Shown piece by piece: positions 47,295 to 54,816 of a DNA stretch of 64,000 bases (position 1 is the first letter of the stretch; each line of letters starts with the position of its first letter). The notes under the pieces were generated by a model, which was given only the letters and a program-made list of their open reading frames with translations, was not told the origin of the DNA and did not search any database. Origin of the DNA: SMWN01 sp965221455 (GTDB lineage: Bacteria; Pseudomonadota; Gammaproteobacteria; Eutrophobiales; Eutrophobiaceae); NCBI GenBank assembly GCA_965221455.1, contig OZ244890.1, forward strand, positions 310,001 to 374,000, given 5' to 3'. A program made the translations under genes and the position numbers.

Positions 47295-48011
47295 TCAGAC
47301 AAAGCACAACTCCAGCGACCGCTTGCGCCGCTTCCAGTCAGGTATTACCTGCGCCATCAGCCGATAAAATCCCGCACCATGATTGCGGTGGATGCTATGG
47401 CAAAGTTCGTGCATCGCTACATATTCAATGCAATCCTTCGGGGCACGGATAAGCTCCCGGTTCAGGGTCACTTTGCCCCTTGGCGAATAACTACCCCATC
47501 TGGTTTTCATGGTTCGCAACCTTAAAGCCGGCTTGTTGTCCGCCCCCTTGCTAAAATCTGCCCAGGCCGCATCAAATATCCCGGGCAACACGATATCCGC
47601 ACGCCGCCTATACCAGGCATCCAGCAGTGCCTTGACATGTGCCGGGGTCTGATCGCGACAGGCAATATAAAAATATCCACGCTTGAGCCGCACCGATTCA
47701 TCGGCTGCATCCTCTATCTTCAGCCGATACTGCCGCCCCAGATAGCGGTGACTCTCACCACCCACGTACTGTCGCGCCGGAGTTCGGGGTTCAAACTGAT
47801 TGAAATAATCAATCTGCTTTTTTATCCAGCGTGCCCGCTTGCATACCTTGTCTTCAATCATCCCGACACTCAAGCGTTCCGGCGCCCTGACAACGATACG
47901 TTTATCGGGATGCACCGCAATCTCCAGGGATTTTCTATTGCTTCTGTGTAAACGATAGGTGATGTTAGCTTTACCGCAATTCAACAGATATTGTTGGCCT
48001 TGCGTCTTCAT
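47295..48011 (-). CDS. YgjP-type (DUF45/M48-like) zinc metalloprotease
   Basis: 238 residues. The zinc motif is H201-E202-L-C-H205 in YVAMHELCHSIHRNHGAGFY, and the TRWGSYSPRGKVTLNRELIRAP strand is typical of the YgjP/SprT-like DUF45 family. Proteins of this family are often encoded next to type I restriction genes. Here it follows hsdR by 100 bp on the same strand, so co-transcription is likely; its substrate is unknown. Confidence 0.9.
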   Translation of the reverse strand: MKTQGQQYLLNCGKANITYRLHRSNRKSLEIAVHPDKRIVVRAPERLSVGMIEDKVCKRARWIKKQIDYFNQFEPRTPARQYVGGESHRYLGRQYRLKIEDAADESVRLKRGYFYIACRDQTPAHVKALLDAWYRRRADIVLPGIFDAAWADFSKGADNKPALRLRTMKTRWGSYSPRGKVTLNRELIRAPKDCIEYVAMHELCHSIHRNHGAGFYRLMAQVIPDWKRRKRSLELCFV

Positions 48012-48111
48012 GCCTTCCCGTTCCGGACTTTCCCCTGGCCTATGGCGGAAAAAATCCCAAACAAGAGGCCCAAGCGACGGACTATCTGCCTGACCCGAGG
48101 AACACGCTTTA

Positions 48112-51100
48112 TCATAATCTCCGCCTGTTATTCGCTATCTGCATCGTCTTGTCGATGATTTCATCCATCTGTTCCGATTCCAGTGCAATTCCGTGTTTCT
48201 TTTTTAGCTCGTCATAAAAGAAATCGTCCATGCGGTCTTTTACCTTATTGACCGCATCCGTATTGTTCCAGAAGCCCACGACGTGTTCTTTTTCAAATGA
48301 CTGCTGGAAACTTTCCGCCATATCTGCGGCGGCTTCCTCTTTAACCTCCAGACCCTGACTGGAAAAATAGCTCCGCGTCATCCCATAGTAGGCACATGCC
48401 TCATCATTGTCGCTGATGCTGTCGGGCACATCATCATGTTGCCCGGAACGCACCTTTTCACGAATATCGCTTACCTTGTTAAGATAATCGAGATCAGTTA
48501 TCCGGCCTGCCCTGAAATCATCAATCGCCTGCTGTATCAGATCCGAGAACGGCTCATAAAACGCAGGATCCTCATCCATTTTTTCATTGATGACCTTTTT
48601 CGTGGCATGCGCGATGGTATCCGCCCTCGCCGCAGTCGCCTTGCCAGAATGGATACCCTGACCTTGCTTGGCGTCATCAAAACTCTGTTCATTAAATATA
48701 TCCACGGGTTGATTCAACTGAATAACCTCATTCGCCTGAATATGCGTATCAAGCAGTTTTTTGATTTTTGGTTCATAGTCGCGGTAGTCAATGGCATCGG
48801 CATAACGCAACTTGACGGATTTTTTCAGATTCTGAAACCACTTAAGGTCACGCTTATAATCCTGTAATTGCGCCTCATTCGTTTGCTTCATAAATTTATC
48901 GGTTGAAAGCGCGATGCCCAACGTCTTGCTGTACTGCGTCAACCTTTCATAAAAATCCCCACGCAACCCATCATCAGCCAGAACAACCTCAAAGGCCTCT
49001 TCATCCTGCTTGTTTTCCACTCCCCGGAATACATCCCATAAATCCGAATGATGTTGTGGCAGCTTTTGCACTTCTTCATCGACCGAGGTCAGCGTGTCCA
49101 AAAGATCCTCTTCATCAAAGCCTGCAAAGGCATCATACATGGTCAACGCCTTATCCAACTCACCCAGAACACTGACGTAATCGACGATATAACCAAAGTC
49201 CTTGCCTTTATGCAGTCGGTTGACCCGCGCAATCGCCTGCAACAAACTATGCTCGCGTAATGTTCGGCACAGATAGAGAACCGTATTCCTTGGCGCATCA
49301 AAGCCAGTGAGCAACTTATCAACCACAATCAGAATTTCCGGCTCTTCACCATCCTTGAACTGCTTGATAAGCTGCTTATTGTATTCCGCCTCGGAACCAA
49401 AGCGTTTCATCATTTTGTCCCAGAACTTGCCAACCTCATCTGTCGGACCTTCATCCACTTCCTGATGACCTTCACGGGTATCCGGAGGCGAGATCATCAC
49501 CTCCGATATGACAAAGCCGATATCCTTGAAATATTCATGATACTTCAACGCGACGGCCTTGCCGGGTGCCACAAGCTGCGCCTTCAGGCCTGTGCCCTGC
49601 CAGTTCTTGCGGTAATGTTCGCTGATGTCAAAGGCACACATATAGATCACCCGATCAGAACTGTTCAATGCCTCAGCGCGGGCGTATTTCCTCTTCAGAT
49701 CAGCCTGCTGATCCGAATTCAAATCCGAGGTATGGCGTTCAAACCAAAGATCAATCGCCGCCTTATTCTGCTCCACTTCCACATGACGACCTTCATACAA
49801 CAACGGCAACACCGACTTATCTTCCACCGCCTGTCTGATGGAATAATGCGGCTTAATCAAGCCGCCGAATTTTGCAAAATTATTCTTCTCTTCTTTGAGC
49901 AACGGCGTTCCGGTAAATCCCAGATAGCATGATCTGGGTAACATCTGGCGCATTCTCGCGGCAAGCGAGCCAAAGTTGGTACGATGACTTTCATCCACCA
50001 GCACAAAAATATCCGTAGATTCATCGACATACTTTTCGGAATTCCAGCCTTTATCAAACTTGTGAATGAGAGTGGTGATAATGCCGACCTTTTCTTTCAA
50101 ATGCTTCACAAGATTACGACCAGAAGTAGCACGTTCTCTGGAAAGACCACACGCGGTAAAGGTATTGCCCAACTGCTTATCCAAATCATCCCGATCAGTG
50201 ACCAGGATAATGCGCGGACTCACAATCTCCGTATCCAAAGCCAATGCCCGTGCAAGCATCACCATCGTCAGCGATTTACCAGAGCCTTGCGTATGCCAGA
50301 TAATACCGCCTGTTCTAATCCCTTCAGGATCACGGCGTTTGATGCGTGCCATTGTCGAGCGAATCACAAAGAACTGTTGATAACGGGCAATCTTCCTGGT
50401 CCCGTTATCAAACAAAGTGAAATGATAGGTCAGCTCCAGCAAGCGTTCCGGGCGGCAGAGGCTATAAAGCACTTTATCCTGCTCGGTCAACTTGCGGTCG
50501 CCTGCGCTTTCCAGCTCATCAAAATGTTGGCGGTATTGTGCAAATTCACCCGAGAACAGAACATCCTTTTGCTCGGTGTTCAGTGGTGTGTTGATGATTT
50601 TAACAATCTTCTCTTCATCGCCACCATCCTGCTCCTTCCAGATCCCCCAGAAATCGGCTGAAGTACCAACTGTCGCATATCGCGCCGCATTCTTGTTGAC
50701 ACCCACCAGCAACTGCACATAAGTAAACAGCTTCGGGATGAATTCATCGCCCTGATTGCGAATACTTTGCGAAACGGCTTGCTCCACCTCAACCTTGGAG
50801 GATTTACACTCAATCACCGCCAACGGGATACCATTCACAAACAACACAATATCCGGTCTCGCCGTCGTATCCAATCTGCGATGACGATCCACCGAAAATT
50901 CCGGCACCACATGAAACACATTATTGGATGGCGTTTTCCAGTCGATGAATTGCAGACTAAAACTCTTCCTGTCCCCTTCCACCACCTGCTCCAGCGCCGT
51001 GCCAAGCGTCAACAAGTCATAGATAGCCTCATTCGTATTTAACAAGCCGTTATATGGCACGTTTTTAATCTTCTGAATCGCCTCCTGGATATTGGCCTCG

Positions 51101-51318
51101 GAAAAATGATGCTCCTTGCCCTTATAGCGGATACGGTTAATCCTCTGTAATTGCTGGCGCAGGATATTTTCCAGCAATACATTGCCGGTTCTGCCCTGGC
51201 GTTCCTGCAAGGCTTGTTGCGGCGTCAGGACTTGATAGCCGCAATTAGCGAGTAGTTGCAGGGCGGGGATTTGGGAGATGGGTATTTCGTTAAGTTCGAA
51301 AGCGTGTTGTTGCATCAT
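48112..51318 (-). CDS. hsdR: type I restriction enzyme R (endonuclease/translocase) subunit
   Basis: 1068 residues from the ATG pair at 51318, which has AGGA 7 bases upstream; the frame extends 12 codons further to 51354. The N-terminal nuclease domain shows the PD-(D/E)xK core as RPDIVLF...LAVIECKS. SF2 motor motifs follow: HTQGSGKS (Walker A), LVDESHRTNFG (DEAH-like) and GFTGTPL. A C-terminal helical region binds the methylase. HsdR needs HsdM and HsdS, neither of which is intact in this window, so they must lie upstream (to the right), be supplied in trans, or be lost. The first residues (NEIPISQIPALQLLANCGYQ) recur as relics at three other junctions. Confidence 0.95.
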   Translation of the reverse strand: MMQQHAFELNEIPISQIPALQLLANCGYQVLTPQQALQERQGRTGNVLLENILRQQLQRINRIRYKGKEHHFSEANIQEAIQKIKNVPYNGLLNTNEAIYDLLTLGTALEQVVEGDRKSFSLQFIDWKTPSNNVFHVVPEFSVDRHRRLDTTARPDIVLFVNGIPLAVIECKSSKVEVEQAVSQSIRNQGDEFIPKLFTYVQLLVGVNKNAARYATVGTSADFWGIWKEQDGGDEEKIVKIINTPLNTEQKDVLFSGEFAQYRQHFDELESAGDRKLTEQDKVLYSLCRPERLLELTYHFTLFDNGTRKIARYQQFFVIRSTMARIKRRDPEGIRTGGIIWHTQGSGKSLTMVMLARALALDTEIVSPRIILVTDRDDLDKQLGNTFTACGLSRERATSGRNLVKHLKEKVGIITTLIHKFDKGWNSEKYVDESTDIFVLVDESHRTNFGSLAARMRQMLPRSCYLGFTGTPLLKEEKNNFAKFGGLIKPHYSIRQAVEDKSVLPLLYEGRHVEVEQNKAAIDLWFERHTSDLNSDQQADLKRKYARAEALNSSDRVIYMCAFDISEHYRKNWQGTGLKAQLVAPGKAVALKYHEYFKDIGFVISEVMISPPDTREGHQEVDEGPTDEVGKFWDKMMKRFGSEAEYNKQLIKQFKDGEEPEILIVVDKLLTGFDAPRNTVLYLCRTLREHSLLQAIARVNRLHKGKDFGYIVDYVSVLGELDKALTMYDAFAGFDEEDLLDTLTSVDEEVQKLPQHHSDLWDVFRGVENKQDEEAFEVVLADDGLRGDFYERLTQYSKTLGIALSTDKFMKQTNEAQLQDYKRDLKWFQNLKKSVKLRYADAIDYRDYEPKIKKLLDTHIQANEVIQLNQPVDIFNEQSFDDAKQGQGIHSGKATAARADTIAHATKKVINEKMDEDPAFYEPFSDLIQQAIDDFRAGRITDLDYLNKVSDIREKVRSGQHDDVPDSISDNDEACAYYGMTRSYFSSQGLEVKEEAAADMAESFQQSFEKEHVVGFWNNTDAVNKVKDRMDDFFYDELKKKHGIALESEQMDEIIDKTMQIANNRRRL

Positions 51319-51360
51319 TGCTGATCCTGATTGACTTATACATATTTTACTCATACATTG

Positions 51361-51391
51361 ATTATACGGATTGGGAGTTCCCGGTCGGCAA
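51361..51391 (-). promoter_or_regulatory. candidate hsdR promoter
   Basis: On the minus strand, TTGCCG (51386-51391), a 19-bp spacer and a perfect TATAAT (51361-51366), about 43 bases upstream of the hsdR ATG at 51318. The spacer is longer than ideal. The same promoter is duplicated in front of the GIY-YIG gene. Confidence 0.45.
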
Positions 51392-51620
51392 AACGCCTCG
51401 TTGGTTACCGGGGCTTTTGTTTTTCAGGGGAAATATTTTAGGCACCTTTCGTTGATCAGTACCATCACCATGCGTAATCAATTTGCTTTTGATGATCTCA
51501 AAAGCCAGATTTGACTGACGAGGTTCCAAAACATGACGTCCTATAGGGCGTGCAACGAGATCCGCCAGTTGCAGGGCGGGGATTTGAGAGATGGGTATTT
51601 CGGTTTGGGGAGTGGGTCAT
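51362..51620 (-). pseudogene. hsdR 5'-end relic fused to a DUF3800-like C-terminal relic
   Basis: Directly at the herA stop (ATGA overlap, 51617-51620), the minus strand carries a former hsdR start. Its frame reads TEIPISQIPALQL, as in intact hsdR, and then switches to ADLVARPIGRHVLEP, SNLAFEIIKSKL and KVPKIFPLKNKSPGN, which resembles the C-terminus of DUF3800 proteins (LADL.AYPI.RHVL...N.A...I..K and K.FP). The frame ends at 51362. The ATG overlapping the herA stop is now out of frame with the head. I read it as two gene fragments joined at the shared codons LQL. Confidence 0.7.
51395..51424 (+). terminator. hairpin followed by T-run (copy 1)
   Basis: GCCTCG (51395-51400), loop TTGGTTAC, CGGGGC (51409-51414), then TTTTGTTTTT on the plus strand. 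It looks like a Rho-independent terminator for plus-strand transcription. Read on the minus strand the hairpin has a C.A mismatch and is followed only by GTTTT, so it would be weaker. No plus-strand gene lies upstream, so its role may be to block antisense reading or it may be a passenger. Confidence 0.45.
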
Positions 51621-53302
51621 GATTTGCTTTGTTGTCTCAATGCTTGAACAGCTTGATTCAAAACATTTTCATTCTTCTCTTTTGACCATTCCGTCCATAT
51701 ATCAACCGTTGCACTATTTGGCTTAATTTTTGGCTCAGTAATTTTAATTCTGCTTGGCAATAAACAGGCATCACCAACAATTAGACATTCCCCAATATCT
51801 AAAACAGGCAATAGTTCAGAAAAACCTCCCAAGCTATCAGGAAATAGGCGCTTAATTACATTTTGGTCATCAGGGTTAGTAAGGCGCATCGCAACAAAGT
51901 TACCGCATTGACTTAAGACGGTTTTGCTCACATCCGCCGGTCGTTGGCTAATGACAACGAGAGATACTCCATATTTTCTACCTTCTTTAGCAATCCTCTC
52001 AAAATTATTAAGTCCTTTATTATCAATACTACTTGTCGCATTATTAGGAATATACAAATGAGCCTCATCGCAAAATATAGCGATAGGATGTCTATTTTCT
52101 TGACTTGTCCATTGTTGGATAGAAAAAACTAACCTTGAAACTAATCCTGTAATCAAAGGCAAAATATCAGAAGGCACTTCTGAAAAATCAATTATTTTAC
52201 TACCGGATTTTTCTGATTCAAAAGCCATCAACTTATCTATAAGGATATTCAACCACCCATATTTTTGTAGAGAAGCATCTTGATTAAAGAGAAAATTCAA
52301 TCTTTTATCGCTTTGCTTGCTTTTTAGACGTTGAACAAGTCTAGTTAGCGTTCCATGCAAAGGACCTTTTTTTTCTCCACTCCTTGCTCCTGGAACCATT
52401 TCCGTATCAAGAGTTATTAACTTGTTAGTAACGTCTTCTAAGTCATATGGCAACGGGCTATCAATGGTGAAGTTATCTAAAATAGCCTTTTGTTCTGAAT
52501 CATTTTCTTCAAGGTTATTTCTTTTAAGCTCAATAATAGTGTCAAAAAGCACTCGTGCTTGATTCGGTGCATTTTGATCACTCCTATCCAAGAGGAGAGC
52601 TTCCATTTCCTCATAAGATAAAAGCCAGTAAGGGAGAAAGACTATATTTTCATCATCTTCAATATCAGAAGGTCCTGCAATCTTTAGGGTGGTAGTATTG
52701 TCTAATTCTTTAAGTGGTTGATACTCACCATGTAGATCAAAAACAATATTATTAACTGATTTGAGCTGGGAGGCTTGTTCTAAAATATTAGCAACCGTCC
52801 AGGATTTTCCAGAGCCCGTTCCTCCAACTACAATCGCATGCCTTTGAAAAAACTTATTCCCATCCAAGAAAGCAGGAGTTTCTTTTTGAATGGTGTATTT
52901 ACCAAGCTCCAATTGATTCTCTTGCTGAACGCTTACTGCTCCCATAAAATTCTTTAGCTCATCATCTTCTAATAAAAATGAATCACACCCGATATTTGGA
53001 ACAACTTCTAAGCTACGCTTAAATACATTTTCTTCTACACCACTCTGCTTATGCCATGTTCCAATCAATTGAGCCTTGATAAGATTCTCAACTGGCACCT
53101 CTTGACTTTCTTCATCTAAAATTTCAATCGCTTTACGCATAATTTTGTTAATTAAGGCAATAATCCACTCGCCCGAATTTGTAGACCTGATAGTTAGCAG
53201 TTGATTTACTTGCAGACCGTTAAGTATTTCTTCTTCTTCAATCTGGACAGTTACAGTACCCGTATCGACACTTTGAATAGTTCCTAGTTTTTGATTAGTC
53301 AT
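51617..53302 (-). CDS. herA: HerA-type ATPase/translocase of a Sir2-HerA defence module
   Basis: 561 residues. An N-terminal HAS-barrel-like region (about 1-60) is followed by a DUF87/FtsK-HerA ATPase domain: Walker A GGTGSGKS (160-167), Walker B with AIFCDEAHLYIP near 420, and a sensor/arginine-finger region GVSLVVISQRPADVSKTVLS. HerA family members form hexameric DNA motors. The gene begins 3 bp after the SIR2 gene and is almost certainly co-translated with it, matching the known Sir2-HerA (Nezha) anti-phage module, in which the two proteins form one complex with NADase and nuclease/ATPase activities. Its stop overlaps a relic hsdR start. Confidence 0.92.
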   Translation of the reverse strand: MTNQKLGTIQSVDTGTVTVQIEEEEILNGLQVNQLLTIRSTNSGEWIIALINKIMRKAIEILDEESQEVPVENLIKAQLIGTWHKQSGVEENVFKRSLEVVPNIGCDSFLLEDDELKNFMGAVSVQQENQLELGKYTIQKETPAFLDGNKFFQRHAIVVGGTGSGKSWTVANILEQASQLKSVNNIVFDLHGEYQPLKELDNTTTLKIAGPSDIEDDENIVFLPYWLLSYEEMEALLLDRSDQNAPNQARVLFDTIIELKRNNLEENDSEQKAILDNFTIDSPLPYDLEDVTNKLITLDTEMVPGARSGEKKGPLHGTLTRLVQRLKSKQSDKRLNFLFNQDASLQKYGWLNILIDKLMAFESEKSGSKIIDFSEVPSDILPLITGLVSRLVFSIQQWTSQENRHPIAIFCDEAHLYIPNNATSSIDNKGLNNFERIAKEGRKYGVSLVVISQRPADVSKTVLSQCGNFVAMRLTNPDDQNVIKRLFPDSLGGFSELLPVLDIGECLIVGDACLLPSRIKITEPKIKPNSATVDIWTEWSKEKNENVLNQAVQALRQQSKS

Positions 53303-53305
53303 AAA

Positions 53306-54232
53306 TTAATTAGCTCCTAAAATTTGGTTGAATTGTTCAAGATTCCAATATGAACCTTCTAATTTTGTGGTTTCTTCCTGATTATCTGCTTTAAAGCTAA
53401 ATTTTGTTTCATTTTCCTCAGAGCCTTGTTCTATCAATACATATTTTGAAGAATTGCTTAACTTAGCTTTGGCAGAATCAGTTGCTTGTTTTGCTATCAC
53501 TACTATTGGTTTACCGCCATTGATTGCTTCTTCTATTTTTGGAGTTAAGTGCTCATCATTAAAACCAAACCCGATACAAAGAAAGCATTTTGCGTTCTTA
53601 GTTTCTTCATCTGATTTAGAAATAATAGTTCTGTAAGGGTCTTGATATGCCTTTTGATATTTGTCTCTACTTGGAAATATACCGTCCATCATCTTGTTGT
53701 AATAAGAATATCGACCCTGATACCAGCGAAGAGAACCATGTACCTTATATAAGTTTATGCATCCCTTTGTCTTAAATCTTGCATCATCAAATGTAGAAAA
53801 TTCTTTTCCAGAGAACCCATCTGAATACGGCAACGTGTGATATGAAAGTATGTATTCCAGAACACAATCATAATTAGTCGTAATGATATTAAGCAATCGT
53901 GGATGGGCATTATAAAAATAGGATATCATTTTTTTTACATGATTTGCCTGTGAATGATTATCCGATAAAGATTGTCTAAACTCGGAATCTTTTTGATTGA
54001 TTACATGAAAAATTTTTTCTTCATATTCTGCTCTGCCGTTTTGATCTGCTATAGCAGATAATATCTCTTCTAAATTTCCATCTTCCTGAATAGATAATGC
54101 AGTTTTTAAGTCTTCCATAGAAGACATGCCAAAAGGGATGGTCGCCCCAGAGCCCCAGACAATAAGCGGACAAGGTTTTAGATATTCTTGTACTATTTGA
54201 AACAATTTATTTTTTACCTCATTCTCATCCAT
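53306..54232 (-). CDS. SIR2-like NADase subunit of a Sir2-HerA defence module
   Basis: 308 residues with a SIR2-type Rossmann fold: NAD-binding WGSGATIPFG (26-35), TTNYD (118-122) with the Asn/Asp expected in the NAD pocket, KVHGS with the catalytic-type histidine (H165), and CIGFGFNDEHL near 220. In defence systems such SIR2 proteins deplete NAD+ on phage infection, killing or stalling the cell. The start (MDEN) and about 70 bp of leader are shared with the RloC-like gene (57384), showing that both genes were joined to the same upstream sequence. Confidence 0.92.
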   Translation of the reverse strand: MDENEVKNKLFQIVQEYLKPCPLIVWGSGATIPFGMSSMEDLKTALSIQEDGNLEEILSAIADQNGRAEYEEKIFHVINQKDSEFRQSLSDNHSQANHVKKMISYFYNAHPRLLNIITTNYDCVLEYILSYHTLPYSDGFSGKEFSTFDDARFKTKGCINLYKVHGSLRWYQGRYSYYNKMMDGIFPSRDKYQKAYQDPYRTIISKSDEETKNAKCFLCIGFGFNDEHLTPKIEEAINGGKPIVVIAKQATDSAKAKLSNSSKYVLIEQGSEENETKFSFKADNQEETTKLEGSYWNLEQFNQILGAN

Positions 54233-54303
54233 TGTCTTTCACATTCCATTTTCCATTAAAAAAACCCGCACTACTCCAGCGCCATTGTGCGGGGTGGTCG
54301 CGC
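54223..54303 (-). pseudogene. relic of transposase C-terminus plus hsdS-like tail, SIR2 leader
   Basis: Minus-strand codons read RDHPAQWRWSSAGFFNGKWNVK, DNG, stop, where DHPAQW.WSSA is the C-terminus of a REP-associated transposase and GKWNVK is an hsdS-tail-like end. The stop overlaps the SIR2 start. The block is about 80 percent identical by eye to 57375-57456 before the RloC-like gene. Confidence 0.7.
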
Positions 54304-54308
54304 AATCT

Positions 54309-54368
54309 GTCATTCCCTGCACATTTCGTCATTCCTGCACATTTCGTCATTCCTGCGAAAGCAGGAAT
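54309..54368. repeat. REP-like palindrome with short tandem copies
   Basis: A perfect 8-bp stem with a GAAA loop: attcctgc (54349-54356), gaaa, gcaggaat (54361-54368). It is preceded by two copies of cattcctgcacatttcgt-like units (about 54310-54348). Sequences of the form CTGGATTCCTGC...GCAGGAATGACG are common REP elements in proteobacteria and are mobilised by REP-associated tyrosine transposases, one of which is present as a fragment at 57377. Confidence 0.7.
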
Positions 54369-54372
54369 CCAG

Positions 54373-54669
54373 TCAAACCAGTTCATCATATAGATCGCCC
54401 CAAACCCGATTGTCTTTTTCAATGAGTTCTATTTTCCATTGACGTTTCCATGCTTTTACTTGTTTTTCTCGGGTAATGGCTGTTTCCATCGTGTCATGAA
54501 GTTCATAGTAGACTAAAAAATGCACGCCATATTTTTTGGTAAATCCCTCAACAAGATTATTTTTATGTTGATTAATACGTTGTATCAGGTTGCTGGTAAC
54601 ACCTGTATACAGCGTGCCGTTTTTCTTGCTGGCAAGGATATAAACACAAGGCTGTTTATCTTGCATCAT
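54373..54669 (-). CDS. GIY-YIG nuclease superfamily protein (UPF0213-like)
   Basis: 98 residues. The family motif appears as VYILASKKNGTLYTGVTSNL (Y-I-L ... Y-T-G instead of GIY...YIG), followed by R31-type RINQHKN and a glutamate in ETAITREKQVKAWKR, as in small YhbQ/UPF0213 proteins. These small members are widespread and may act on branched DNA; a defence role is not established. A promoter copy (TATAAT at 54717-54722) and an AGGGGGC ribosome site precede it. It sits inside the block bounded by the two long direct repeats. Confidence 0.85.
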   Translation of the reverse strand: MMQDKQPCVYILASKKNGTLYTGVTSNLIQRINQHKNNLVEGFTKKYGVHFLVYYELHDTMETAITREKQVKAWKRQWKIELIEKDNRVWGDLYDELV

Positions 54670-54716
54670 GTGCCCCCTATGGATTCCTGCTTGACTTATA
54701 TTTTACTCATATATTG

Positions 54717-54747
54717 ATTATACGGATTGGGAGTTCCCGGTCGGCAA
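54717..54747 (-). promoter_or_regulatory. duplicated promoter before the GIY-YIG gene
   Basis: TTGCCG (54742-54747), 19-bp spacer, TATAAT (54717-54722) on the minus strand, identical to the hsdR promoter copy. It would drive GIY-YIG and possibly the SIR2-HerA genes downstream. Confidence 0.45.
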
Positions 54748-54750
54748 AAC

Positions 54751-54780
54751 GCCTCGTTGGTTACCGGGGCTTTTGTTTTT
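54751..54780 (+). terminator. hairpin followed by T-run (copy 2)
   Basis: Same GCCTCG-TTGGTTAC-CGGGGC stem-loop and TTTTGTTTTT tail as at 51395. On the minus strand it lies 37 bp after the RloC-like stop codon and could also weakly end that transcript. Confidence 0.45.
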
Positions 54781-54816
54781 TAGGGGAAATATTTTAAGCC
54801 CCTTTCCTGTGGTCAT

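Larger units (their letters stand above)
51331..51450. repeat. long direct repeat, copy 1 (DUF3800-like tail, hairpin, promoter)
   Basis: About 120 bp nearly identical to 54691-54806 in the same orientation. On the minus strand it encodes the end of a frame (KIFPLKNKSPGNQRGVLPTG) that stops at 51362-51364, then a TATAAT and the leader of hsdR. Together with copy 2 it flanks the GIY-YIG / SIR2 / HerA block. Confidence 0.92.
54691..54806. repeat. long direct repeat, copy 2 (DUF3800-like tail, hairpin, promoter)
   Basis: Counterpart of 51331-51450. On the minus strand it encodes GLKIFPLKNKSPGNQRGVLP and on to a stop at 54718-54720, resembling the GLK.FP end of DUF3800 proteins. It lies between the RloC-like gene and the GIY-YIG gene. 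Differences from copy 1 include a 6-bp gap near the TATAAT-proximal leader. Confidence 0.92.
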
